13,365 nucleotides of DNA, taken from positions 1 through 13,365 of the forward strand of contig CAIQOG010000446.1 in assembly GCA_903873355.1 (NCBI GenBank). Direction: 5' to 3'. Numbering within the stretch: position 1 is the first letter of the stretch; every line of letters starts with the position of its first letter. The notes below the pieces were generated by a model. The model was not told the DNA's origin, did not search any database, and worked only from the letters and a program-made list of their open reading frames with translations. Source of the DNA: an uncultured Bacteroidales bacterium (lineage in GTDB: Bacteria > Bacteroidota > Bacteroidia > Bacteroidales > Paludibacteraceae). Both the position numbers and the translations under genes were made by a program. Positions 5,410-12,857 of the stretch are shown here, one piece after another.

Positions 5410-7425
5410 ATGACCCGCACAGAAGCAGAAAAACAACTTAGTGAACTGTTTGGATTCGAACGGTTTCATGATTTGCAATGGCAGGTAATAGAACAACTGC
5501 TGACGGGGCGGCGTGTGTTGTTTATCGAGAAAACCGGATATGGGAAATCGCTTTGTTTTCAGTTCCCGGCTACACAGCTGGAAGGTGTCACCATCGTATT
5601 TTCACCCCTGATAGCTTTGATGCGTGATCAGGTGCGGAGTATGAAGGACAAGGGAATACGGGCAGCGGCGATTAATTCCAATCAGGAAGCCGAAGAGAAT
5701 GAGGCAATTATAGAGCAAGCCCGAAATAACGAACTGGATATTTTGTATATTGCACCCGAGCGTATGGAGAATGCGGGATGGATAAGTGCAGCCCGCGAAA
5801 TGAAAATAGCCATGGTGGTGATTGACGAGGCGCATTGTATCTCGGTATGGGGTCAGAGTTTCCGTCCTAACTATCGCCGTATAGTGAATCTGGTGCGCTT
5901 GCTGCCCAAGCACTTTCCGGTACTGGCAACCACAGCTACTGCCACACCGAGGGTTCAGGTTGATATTATTGAGCAGGTGGGGTCGGATTTAATGCCTGTG
6001 CGTGGTCAGTTATTGCGGCATAATTTACGGTTGTTTGTTGTGCAGGTACAGAGTGAGGATGAAAAGTTTTTCTGGCTGGCGAAGTATATGTACAAACTGA
6101 AGAAAACGGGGATAATTTATACCGGAACACAGACCAATACCGATGTTTTCTCCAACTGGCTGCAATTTCTGGGTTTTAAATCGGCAGCTTACAGTGGACG
6201 GCTCGATGCCGATACACGTATGCGGGTAGAGGCAGACTTTATTGCCAATAACTACGATTGTGTGGTATCGACCAATGCGTTAGGGATGGGAATTGACAAG
6301 CCCGACATACGGTTTATAATTCATACCCAATTGCCGCAATCGCCCATACACTATTATCAGGAAATTGGGCGTGCAGGACGTGATGGAGAGATTGCCTATG
6401 CTATTTTGCTGTATAATCCGGATCATGACCAGGAATTGCCGTTGAATTTTATTGAGGGCAGCAAACCTTCAGTGATGAAGTATGAGCGTGTAATAGCCGT
6501 TACGAAAAAAGCGCTGTTGGGCAGAAATGAGATAATTAAAGCCACCAACATGAAGCAGACAGAGGTAAACGTTATTCTGTCGGATCTAATCGAACAGGGC
6601 ATTGTGAATGAGCAACAAGGTAGCAGTAAGAAGTATTTTTATAATCCCGATGCTCCTGAACCGGATTTTTCGAAGTTTGAATTGTTGCGTCGGTCACAGC
6701 ACGAAGAATTGGAAAAAATGATTAATTTTACGGCACTGAAAACCTGCCGTATGCAGTATCTTTGTAATTACCTGGGCGACGAAAGTCAGAGAGAATGCGG
6801 AATTTGCGATAACGATATGCATAAAGTGCTGCTGGCTGAACCAACTGAGGAAATAGTCCAGAAACTTCAGGAATTCAGGGAAACGTATTTTCCGGTGCTG
6901 GAAGTGGAAACGCAGCGAAGCAAGATTATAAACGGTGTGGCTGCTTCGTATTATGGAGTATCCAATGTGGGTGCTGCTCTTCATTTTTCGAAATACGGGG
7001 GTGGTGGTGATTTTCCCGACTGGCTGATGGTACTAACTTTGAAAGCTTACCGCAAACATTATGGGAATTCGACATTTGATTTAGTTGTATTTGTTCCACC
7101 TACCGAATCGGGTGATCTGGTAAGGCATTTTGCTGAAAAAGTGGCCGCAGTATTGAAAATACCGTTCTCGGATAAACTCAAAAAGAACACACATACTGAA
7201 GCACAGAAGTTATTGCACAGCGGAATTTCCAAAAGGGATAATGTGCATGGAAAATTCAGTTATGTCTCGCCCGAAGAAATTGAAGGTAAAAAGATTCTGC
7301 TTATTGACGATATATTCGACAGTGGCTATACGGTGAAAGAAATAGGGTTGTATTTAACTGGAATTGGCGCTGAAATGGTAGCTCCACTTGTAATTGCCCG
7401 AACTGTAGGGGGAGATTTGGACTGA
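5410..7425 (+). CDS. RecQ-like helicase fused to a phosphoribosyltransferase domain
   Basis: Residues 1-345 form the two RecA-like helicase domains: Walker A KTGYGKS (41-47), DEAH (139-142), TTATATP (174-180), a MGIDKPDIRF motif V and QEIGRAGRDGE motif VI. The aromatic-rich loop reads VWGQSFRPNY (146-155) instead of the usual QWGHDFRPxY. The RecQ zinc site has Cys446, Cys463 and Cys466 at canonical spacing, but the fourth ligand is Asp469; Cys452 is extra. In place of the RQC winged helix and HRDC domain, residues 475-671 form a phosphoribosyltransferase-like domain with the PRPP loop LLIDDIFDSGYT (630-641). RecQ unwinds DNA 3' to 5'; the added domain suggests binding or use of PRPP or nucleotides at the end of an unwinding event. 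The DprA-like gene follows 70 nt later without its own clear promoter, so they probably form an operon. Confidence 0.9.
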   Translation: MTRTEAEKQLSELFGFERFHDLQWQVIEQLLTGRRVLFIEKTGYGKSLCFQFPATQLEGVTIVFSPLIALMRDQVRSMKDKGIRAAAINSNQEAEENEAIIEQARNNELDILYIAPERMENAGWISAAREMKIAMVVIDEAHCISVWGQSFRPNYRRIVNLVRLLPKHFPVLATTATATPRVQVDIIEQVGSDLMPVRGQLLRHNLRLFVVQVQSEDEKFFWLAKYMYKLKKTGIIYTGTQTNTDVFSNWLQFLGFKSAAYSGRLDADTRMRVEADFIANNYDCVVSTNALGMGIDKPDIRFIIHTQLPQSPIHYYQEIGRAGRDGEIAYAILLYNPDHDQELPLNFIEGSKPSVMKYERVIAVTKKALLGRNEIIKATNMKQTEVNVILSDLIEQGIVNEQQGSSKKYFYNPDAPEPDFSKFELLRRSQHEELEKMINFTALKTCRMQYLCNYLGDESQRECGICDNDMHKVLLAEPTEEIVQKLQEFRETYFPVLEVETQRSKIINGVAASYYGVSNVGAALHFSKYGGGGDFPDWLMVLTLKAYRKHYGNSTFDLVVFVPPTESGDLVRHFAEKVAAVLKIPFSDKLKKNTHTEAQKLLHSGISKRDNVHGKFSYVSPEEIEGKKILLIDDIFDSGYTVKEIGLYLTGIGAEMVAPLVIARTVGGDLD

Positions 7426-7429
7426 GGAT

Positions 7430-7456
7430 ATTTACGATTTATTCATTTACGATTTA
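7430..7456. repeat. 12-bp direct repeat between helicase and DprA-like genes
   Basis: ATTTACGATTTA occurs at 7430-7441 and 7445-7456, separated by TTC. It is AT-rich spacer DNA of a kind often seen in Bacteroidota; no promoter box, hairpin or reading frame is associated with it. Confidence 0.6.
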
Positions 7457-7495
7457 CTATTTAAAACCATTTGTATTATCATATAATTAAGAAAA

Positions 7496-8668
7496 ATGGC
7501 TGAACTTTCGGAAAATACATACTGGATAGCGATAGCTCATTTGCCCCGCTGGCAAACGGAGCGCATCAATAAGTTAGTGGTTCAGGTAATTCATGAGCAT
7601 AATTTGTCGTGGGCTGATTTTTTTGCTATGGGAAAGCAACAGCAGTTGAAGATATTTGCGTTTACTGAAAAGGAATTAACCGACATAGAAGTTGCCAAAA
7701 ATGATTTGCCCCGTCTGTCGTTTATTGCTGAGCAGTTGCAAAGCGAAGGATTTCAGCTTATACCCATTAATTCACCTGATTACCCTGGCATACTGAAAGA
7801 CAATCTGAAAACCAAAAGCAGTCCTACCGTATTGTATATCAAAGGAAGGAAAAGTTTATTACAGGAAAATGCGATAGCCATTGTTGGTTCGCGCAATGCA
7901 GGTGAAACGGCACTTCAGTTTACCGATACGATAGCCCGCAAATGTGCAGCAGAAGAAAAGGTGATAATAAGCGGATTTGCCAAAGGAGTGGATAAACAGG
8001 CGTTGGATAGTGCTCTTGCAGCTAATGGGAAAAGCATAATTGTACTTCCTCAGGGAATACTTACTTTCCGGTCGGGACTGAAACAATATTATGAACAGAT
8101 TGTAAACGGAAAAGTGTTGGTTTTGAGTACATTCTTTCCTCAGGCTGGTTGGGATGTCGGGTTTGCTATGGCACGTAATGTGTATATCTATGGGTTGGCT
8201 AACGAAATTTATGTAGCTGAGTCGGATGCCAAAGGGGGAACCTGGGAAGGTGCAATGGAAGGGTTGAAACGCCATCGTTCCATTTATGTACGACTACCCC
8301 AGCCAAAAGAAAAGAATGCAAACCTGAAATTAGTGGAGTTCGGAGCTTTACCAGTAGGAATGACAGGAGAAGTTGAACAAGGCAAAGTGAAACCTGATAA
8401 TACACTTTTTCAGTCCTCCATTCTATCGGTTGCTAATGAACCAATAGAAAAATACAACCCTGAAAACCGTGATATTGAAAAAGAAATACTTGAATTACTA
8501 GGAAAAGGTGCTTATACTTCACAGGAAATAATACTTGCCCTGAAATTAGACTGGGAAAGCAGAACTATAACCACCTTTCTGAACAAAAATCCAAATGTAA
8601 AAGTGATTCAGGGGAAACATAAAAGTTATACCCTTACCGAATTAATAACACCCTCACTCTTTGATTAA
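7496..8668 (+). CDS. DprA/Smf-like protein with C-terminal winged helix
   Basis: The 390-residue protein follows the DprA order: an N-terminal helical SAM-like region (1-75), YP and LYIKG motifs (96-117), then the Rossmann-type domain with AIVGSRNAG (128-136), IISGFAKGVD (157-166, for the usual SGxARGID) and the C-terminal signature changed to ESDAKGGTWEGA (242-253, usually EA....SGSLITA). A winged-helix-like DprA C-terminal domain follows (about 325-385). DprA loads RecA on incoming single-stranded DNA in transformation. The altered signature and the pairing with a RecQ-PRTase point to a specialised branch. From memory, DprA with a phosphoribosyltransferase has been reported among phage-defence candidates, but I could not check this. 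It lies 70 nt after the helicase gene with no TAnnTTTG box between. Confidence 0.88.
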   Translation: MAELSENTYWIAIAHLPRWQTERINKLVVQVIHEHNLSWADFFAMGKQQQLKIFAFTEKELTDIEVAKNDLPRLSFIAEQLQSEGFQLIPINSPDYPGILKDNLKTKSSPTVLYIKGRKSLLQENAIAIVGSRNAGETALQFTDTIARKCAAEEKVIISGFAKGVDKQALDSALAANGKSIIVLPQGILTFRSGLKQYYEQIVNGKVLVLSTFFPQAGWDVGFAMARNVYIYGLANEIYVAESDAKGGTWEGAMEGLKRHRSIYVRLPQPKEKNANLKLVEFGALPVGMTGEVEQGKVKPDNTLFQSSILSVANEPIEKYNPENRDIEKEILELLGKGAYTSQEIILALKLDWESRTITTFLNKNPNVKVIQGKHKSYTLTELITPSLFD

Positions 8669-8680
8669 TTTTTAGAGTTG

Positions 8681-8698
8681 AAGCATCAACTTATGCTT
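8681..8698 (+). terminator. Weak hairpin after the DprA-like gene
   Basis: AAGCAT (8681-8686) and ATGCTT (8693-8698) form a perfect 6-bp stem with a 6-nt loop, 12 nt after the stop codon. No real T-run follows, so termination here is uncertain. Confidence 0.3.
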
Positions 8699-8805
8699 TA
8701 AATAAAAATACTGATTCATTAGTTGGCAATAAAGGCAGAGCTCAGGATTAAGTCATTTGGCAAAAAAAATACTTCATATATTCTCACCCTCCCTAAAACA
8801 TAATC

Positions 8806-8842
8806 GTGTTTATTACTGTTTGTAGTGATAAACACTTTTTTT
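8806..8842 (+). terminator. Hairpin with T-run upstream of the nitroreductase gene
   Basis: GTGTTTATTACT (8806-8817) pairs with AGTGATAAACAC (8824-8835) at 12 positions, one a T-G wobble, around a 6-nt loop and is followed by seven T. It would end transcription of the helicase/DprA operon. The stem is AT-rich, and as a near-palindrome it could instead be an operator. The stretch 8699-8805 before it holds no reading frame or promoter box that I can support. Confidence 0.6.
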
Positions 8843-8890
8843 AAAAAAAAGATAACAACTATTATAAAAACAGATAACACAAAACGCAAC

Positions 8891-9613
8891 ATGACTTTAG
8901 AGGAAATAATACACTACAGACGTTCGGTAAGGCACTACAAGGACACTCCACTCGATTCGGAAAAGGTGAAACATTGTCTGGAGCTTGCCACTTTAGCTCC
9001 CAACAGTTCCAACATGCAACTTTGGGAGTTTTATCATATCACCGATCCGGAAATACTGAAAAAACTAGCCGTAGCCTGTTTAAATCAAACAACTGCCACT
9101 ACAGCGCAGCATCTGGTGGTTTTCGTTACGCGGCGTGATTTGTACCGAAAAAGAGCAAATGAAGTTCTGGAATTGGAAACCCGTAATATTGTAAAAAACA
9201 GCCCGGTTGAGAGACAGGAGAAAAGAATTAAAGACAGGAAATTGTACTACGGGACAGTCATGCCATTTCTGTATTCGCGCTTTTTAGGACTGCTGGGAAT
9301 TTTCAGGAAAATCCTGGTGAACATTATCGGACTTTTCAGAACAATCACCTATCAGGTATCCGAAAACGACGTAAGAGTGGTGGTTCATAAAAGCTGTGCG
9401 TTGGCAGTACAAACGTTTTTGCTGGCAATGGCTAATGAAAAGTATGACACCTGTGGGATGGAAGGTTTTGACAGCCGAAAAGTCAAAAGCATACTGAAAC
9501 TGCCTTTGGGAGCTGAAGTCAATATGATTATTTCCTGCGGAATCAGAGAAGAACGAGGAATTTGGGGCGACAGAATGAGAGTTCCTTTCGACGAAGTTTA
9601 TCACAAAGTTTAA
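8891..9613 (+). CDS. Nitroreductase-family flavoprotein
   Basis: The protein begins MTLEEIIHYRRSVRHY, where RRSVR is the FMN-phosphate contact of the nitroreductase family, followed by LATLAPNSSNMQLWEF (substrate and FMN side) and a C-terminal GMEGFD...LPLGAEVNMIISCGI block. These enzymes use NAD(P)H and FMN to reduce nitro compounds, quinones or similar substrates in the cytosol. I chose ATG 8891 rather than the in-frame GTG at 8825, because the GTG lies inside the terminator hairpin and family members start with this motif; this gives 240 residues. A hydrophobic stretch of about 27 residues (124-150) is inserted in the middle, longer than in minimal nitroreductases and possibly a substrate lid. 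No TAnnTTTG box is evident upstream. The exact substrate cannot be told. Confidence 0.85.
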   Translation: MTLEEIIHYRRSVRHYKDTPLDSEKVKHCLELATLAPNSSNMQLWEFYHITDPEILKKLAVACLNQTTATTAQHLVVFVTRRDLYRKRANEVLELETRNIVKNSPVERQEKRIKDRKLYYGTVMPFLYSRFLGLLGIFRKILVNIIGLFRTITYQVSENDVRVVVHKSCALAVQTFLLAMANEKYDTCGMEGFDSRKVKSILKLPLGAEVNMIISCGIREERGIWGDRMRVPFDEVYHKV

Positions 9614-9691
9614 TTAACTACAAAATAATCAATTTGTTAGAAACAAACTACAACTTACCCCTCGTTACAAAGGGAATTAAGACTTAACATT

Positions 9692-10279
9692 ATGAATCCT
9701 AAGGTTGATTTTTATTTTGATAAAGCCGAAAAATGGCAGGAAGAGTTTGAAAAATTGAGAATGATTATTCTCGATTGCCAGTTAACCGAAGAATTGAAAT
9801 GGGGCGTTCCCTGTTACACATTTCAGAACAGTAACGTGGTATTGATACATGGATTTAAAGAGTACTGTGCCATTCTGTTTATCAAAGGTGCATTGCTCAA
9901 CGATTCTCATGGTTTATTAATTCAACAAACAGAAAAAGTACAGGCGGGGCGGCAGATTCGTTTTACTAATTTAGCTGAAATAATTAAGTTGGAAGCCATC
10001 CTGAAAGCCTATATTTATGAGGCAATAGAAGTAGAAAAAGCAGGACTGAAAGTAGAACTAAAAAAGACAACAGAATACACCCATCCGGAAGAATTACTAA
10101 AGAAATTTGAAGAAATTCCTGCCCTGAAAACAGCATTCGAAGCATTAACACCCGGACGGCAACGGGCATACATTCTTTATTTTTCTGAACCAAAACAAAC
10201 CAAAACCAGGGAGTCGAGAGTTGAGAAATATATGCAGCAGATTCTTAATGGAAAGGGATTAAATGATATTCCCCGTTAG
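9692..10279 (+). CDS. YdeI/OmdA-like protein (DUF1801 + OmdA domains)
   Basis: The N-terminal two thirds match the DUF1801/YdhG-like fold (residues 15-115: ELKWGVPCYTFQNSNVVLIHGFKEYCAILFIKGALL, given here as a landmark near residues 36-70), and the C-terminal part matches the OmdA/YdeI-type domain (about 130-190, PALKTAFEALTPGRQRAYI and a later SRVEKYMQQI). Such proteins are usually about 190-200 residues, and this one is 195. Annotation as bacteriocin-protection protein comes from distant homologues; the biochemical role is not established. It follows the nitroreductase by 78 nt without a clear promoter or strong terminator, so co-transcription is possible. The family call is firm and the function open. 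Confidence 0.85.
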   Translation: MNPKVDFYFDKAEKWQEEFEKLRMIILDCQLTEELKWGVPCYTFQNSNVVLIHGFKEYCAILFIKGALLNDSHGLLIQQTEKVQAGRQIRFTNLAEIIKLEAILKAYIYEAIEVEKAGLKVELKKTTEYTHPEELLKKFEEIPALKTAFEALTPGRQRAYILYFSEPKQTKTRESRVEKYMQQILNGKGLNDIPR

Positions 10280-10472
10280 GCAATCGTGTATTCTTCCTTC
10301 AACTAAAAGCCTGACAAGACATGTTTTCCGAAAAAAACACAACCCAAGGGAATTCAAGAATCACAATCCAGCAGATTCTTCTATTCTATTCTCACAACTT
10401 TCAATGATTCTAAATTAGCCATTTGAAGCTCAAATAATCCGGCAAATTGATTTAAGTAATAATTTCTTTACG
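10280..10472. other. Intergenic stretch upstream of the transporter gene
   Basis: No coding sequence is supported here. The only structure is a 7-bp perfect stem AAGAATC/GATTCTT around an 11-nt loop near 10357-10381, with no T-run, so at best a weak terminator for the YdeI-like gene. Confidence 0.4.
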
Positions 10473-10480
10473 TAAATTTG
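10473..10480 (+). promoter_or_regulatory. -7 promoter box of the cation transporter gene
   Basis: TAAATTTG fits TAnnTTTG and is 20 nt before the start codon. A TTG at 10447-10449, 23 nt upstream, is a plausible -33 element. Confidence 0.6.
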
Positions 10481-10500
10481 ACAGAATTTAAAATGAGCAT

Positions 10501-11403
10501 ATGAGTAATTTATCAGAAAAGAAAAATGTGGCCTTTTGGTCGGTAATAGCGGCTGTTTTTATTACCGCTTTTAAGTTGGTAATTGGCTTATTATCGGGCA
10601 GTTTGGGCATTTTGTCTGAAGCACTCCACTCCGGTCTCGACATGATAGCTGCCATCATTACTTATTTCTCGGTGCGTGTATCGGACAAACCTGCCGACAG
10701 AGAACACAACTACGGTCATGGGAAAGTGGAAAACCTCTCGGCACTTATTGAAACGGTTTTGTTGCTGGTAACCTGTGTCTGGATTATTTACGAAGCCGTT
10801 CACCGACTTACCACCGGAAAAACAGAGATTGAAGTAAGCGTTTGGAGTTATGTGGTTGTAATCAGCTCCATTATAATTGATTACACCCGCTCAAGGGCGT
10901 TAAGCCGCATGGCAGTAAAACACAACAGTCAGGCACTCGAAGCCGATGCGCTGCATTTTTCAACTGACATCTGGAGTTCTACAGTTGTATTGTTTGGTTT
11001 AATTGCCTATCAGTTCCTGGGCTGGAAAAATGCCGACTCAATTGCAGCACTGTTTGTGGCAGTCATTGTTTTATATGTTTCGTACCAACTCGGACGAAAA
11101 GCCATAGATGTATTGCTCGATAAATCACCTTCGAACACGAAAGAAATTGTCCGTGACGTATTAAAAGAATTTCCCGAAGCATTGAGATTCCACCACTTGA
11201 AAGCGCGTACAGCCGGTGCCGATACCTTTATAAAGTTTAATGTGCATTTTAATCCTGATTTAAGTTTGCGTGAAGTTCATGAAGTATGCGATAAAATGGA
11301 AATAAGAATAAAGGCTAAGATTCCACGCAGCGAAGTGTATATTCACGCCGAGCCGGAAGATATTAGTCACATTGATACCGAGCAGGATGAAGATATTATT
11401 TAA
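10501..11403 (+). CDS. Cation diffusion facilitator (CDF) family metal transporter
   Basis: The protein has about five to six hydrophobic membrane segments in its first 200 residues, then a cytoplasmic C-terminal domain. The metal site is clear: HSGLD (His43, Asp47) in the second membrane helix and HFSTD (His152, Asp156) in the fifth, the HD-HD arrangement of zinc- or iron-type CDF antiporters. DKPADREHNYGHGKVE after helix 2 is the conserved cytoplasmic loop of the family. The C-terminal domain (about 205-295) with FHHLKARTAG and FIKFNVHFNP matches the dimerising metal-sensing domain. It exports Zn2+, Fe2+ or a similar ion in exchange for protons across the inner membrane. The ATG at 10501 fits the promoter box and the family start; the ATG at 10494 is in another frame. 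The length of 300 is normal. Confidence 0.92.
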   Translation: MSNLSEKKNVAFWSVIAAVFITAFKLVIGLLSGSLGILSEALHSGLDMIAAIITYFSVRVSDKPADREHNYGHGKVENLSALIETVLLLVTCVWIIYEAVHRLTTGKTEIEVSVWSYVVVISSIIIDYTRSRALSRMAVKHNSQALEADALHFSTDIWSSTVVLFGLIAYQFLGWKNADSIAALFVAVIVLYVSYQLGRKAIDVLLDKSPSNTKEIVRDVLKEFPEALRFHHLKARTAGADTFIKFNVHFNPDLSLREVHEVCDKMEIRIKAKIPRSEVYIHAEPEDISHIDTEQDEDII

Positions 11404-11419
11404 AGCACTTATTGCTAAG

Positions 11420-11441
11420 CAAATAAATTGAAATTTGTTTG
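11420..11441 (+). terminator. AT-rich hairpin after the transporter gene
   Basis: CAAATAAATT (11420-11429) pairs with AATTTGTTTG (11432-11441), ten positions with one wobble and a 2-nt gap. There is no T-run. It is weak support for a terminator; the rest of the gap to 11543 shows no reading frame. Confidence 0.3.
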
Positions 11442-11543
11442 AATTAGTTCATAAAATAAAGCCATTAATTGCTGAAGAAGTCATTTCTACTTAAAATTCA
11501 TGCCATTTCACTGAAACTATTTTTTTAATACATTTTCGACATA

Positions 11544-11551
11544 TATATTTG
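11544..11551 (+). promoter_or_regulatory. -7 promoter box of the lipoprotein gene
   Basis: TATATTTG fits TAnnTTTG, with a T-rich stretch (11519-11526) in the -33 region. It is 77 nt before the start codon, leaving a long AT-rich leader without strong structure. Confidence 0.6.
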
Positions 11552-11628
11552 CACCGTAAACAAAAAACAAGATTGTGTAATGTTTATATGAAATCAGAAA
11601 ACACAAACCAATATTAAAATTTGAAGTT

Positions 11629-12738
11629 ATGAAAACAAAAAGCATTTTTTTAGGATTAGCTATGCTAAGTCTTATTACCTGGAGTTGTACTACCGAAGGT
11701 GATCTTGCAAGCAATGGTTCGTTGAAATCTTCCATGAATTCAAGCGCACAATCGTTGCAAACTGCAATGAACAATATCACTTCAACTACTGCTTACCAGC
11801 TTCTTTCAACAAAGAATCCGACAAATAGCGGAATGATGATGTCTAAACCAGCTGTTGCCGGATTTGACACCACCTACAACCAGATTTTATTAGCTGACGT
11901 TGCAGGAGTATGGGATTACAAACCTTCCTACTATAAAAGATGGAATCCTGATTTGTTGCGCTTCTTCCAAAAATCAACAACTGAATCAAGTTCAGATATG
12001 ATGGTTCGCCTTCCCGAATCGAAAGTAAAAAAACCATGGACTCTACTGAGCTATAACCCTATTGATACAGTTAATAACTACGTACTTGATGTTTCAAAAT
12101 ATGCATATCATTTCAACCGTTATCTTGGATGGGATTATGATATGGCTACAAATATCAGCATTAGCGGAACAAGTGTGGGCGATTTAGCCATCCAATCTTC
12201 AAACAGCAGAACAAAAGGATATCATTTTGCATCCAGTTTTGTTTTTGCAAATGGTTATAATGCAGGCGCATCCTATACAAGCGGAGATACAATTATTTCG
12301 GTTTATAACATTTCGAAAGCAGGTCAGATTCTCTATCAGGAAAAGTACACGGCTATCCGTACAAGTTCAATGTCGAGACATCGTGAAAAAGAATATTCTT
12401 TGACCATTGGTAATGTGGAAATCGTTCGTAAGGCCGGTCCTACCAGTCTGGACAGCGCAAAAGTATATGTTGGCGGAGTATTGCAATTGCATTCAAAAGT
12501 TCAGTTTATTGATGTGGTTTCTACTTCTACTGCTGCAGACTCTACTGAGACAACCATTACAAATCATCACCGTGAACTGCAAATAACCTTTGATGATGGT
12601 TCTTCCACAACAATTAAAACCCTTTTGGGCAATACCATTGATGATATTCGCACATTATTTGCTTCAATACGTCAGACTTACTTTGCAGTAGGTGTTGTTG
12701 ACTGGGTTGCATGGGATATTTATATCAATAAATTATAA
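11629..12738 (+). CDS. Predicted lipoprotein of unknown function
   Basis: The first 20 residues are a lipoprotein signal peptide: Lys2 and Lys4, a hydrophobic core (IFLGLAMLSLI) and Cys20 after TWS, a loose lipobox of the type tolerated in Bacteroidota. A Ser/Asn-rich linker (about 21-60) follows, then a globular part with alternating beta-strand patterns and many aromatic residues (WDYKPSYYKRW, GWDYDM, YHFASSFVF) and a C-terminal TYFAVGVVDWVAWDIYI. I do not recognise a family. The protein should be anchored in the outer membrane or periplasm. It is monocistronic, with its own promoter and a strong terminator 75 nt after the stop. Composition resembles the neighbouring core genes. Confidence 0.8.
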   Translation: MKTKSIFLGLAMLSLITWSCTTEGDLASNGSLKSSMNSSAQSLQTAMNNITSTTAYQLLSTKNPTNSGMMMSKPAVAGFDTTYNQILLADVAGVWDYKPSYYKRWNPDLLRFFQKSTTESSSDMMVRLPESKVKKPWTLLSYNPIDTVNNYVLDVSKYAYHFNRYLGWDYDMATNISISGTSVGDLAIQSSNSRTKGYHFASSFVFANGYNAGASYTSGDTIISVYNISKAGQILYQEKYTAIRTSSMSRHREKEYSLTIGNVEIVRKAGPTSLDSAKVYVGGVLQLHSKVQFIDVVSTSTAADSTETTITNHHRELQITFDDGSSTTIKTLLGNTIDDIRTLFASIRQTYFAVGVVDWVAWDIYINKL

Positions 12739-12804
12739 GAATTGATTTGAAAGTCAGGGCTTTCAGGAATTACCCCGGTATTCACAATTAAAGAGATAAA
12801 TCTA

Positions 12805-12812
12805 TATCTTTG
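12805..12812 (+). promoter_or_regulatory. -7 promoter box of the sensor kinase gene, abutting a terminator
   Basis: TATCTTTG fits TAnnTTTG and directly touches the terminator stem that starts at 12813. Transcription would begin inside the left arm, so the kinase mRNA would not contain the full hairpin. Confidence 0.55.
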
Positions 12813-12844
12813 CAGGGGAAGTTAACCACTTCCCCTGTTTTTTT
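12813..12844 (+). terminator. Strong intrinsic terminator after the lipoprotein gene
   Basis: CAGGGGAAGT (12813-12822) and ACTTCCCCTG (12828-12837) form a perfect 10-bp GC-rich stem with a 5-nt loop, followed by seven T. This is the best intrinsic terminator in the window. Confidence 0.85.
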
Positions 12845-12857
12845 AAACTAATTTTAA

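Noticed and set aside
8825..8890. GTG start giving 22 extra residues to the nitroreductase
   Set aside because: The GTG lies in the right arm of the terminator hairpin and the extra residues are Lys/Thr-rich with no family match; ATG 8891 fits the conserved start.
10235..10377. CAGCAGATTCTT present both at the end of the YdeI-like gene and in the following spacer
   Set aside because: Only 12 bases match with unrelated flanks; chance or trivial duplication is sufficient.
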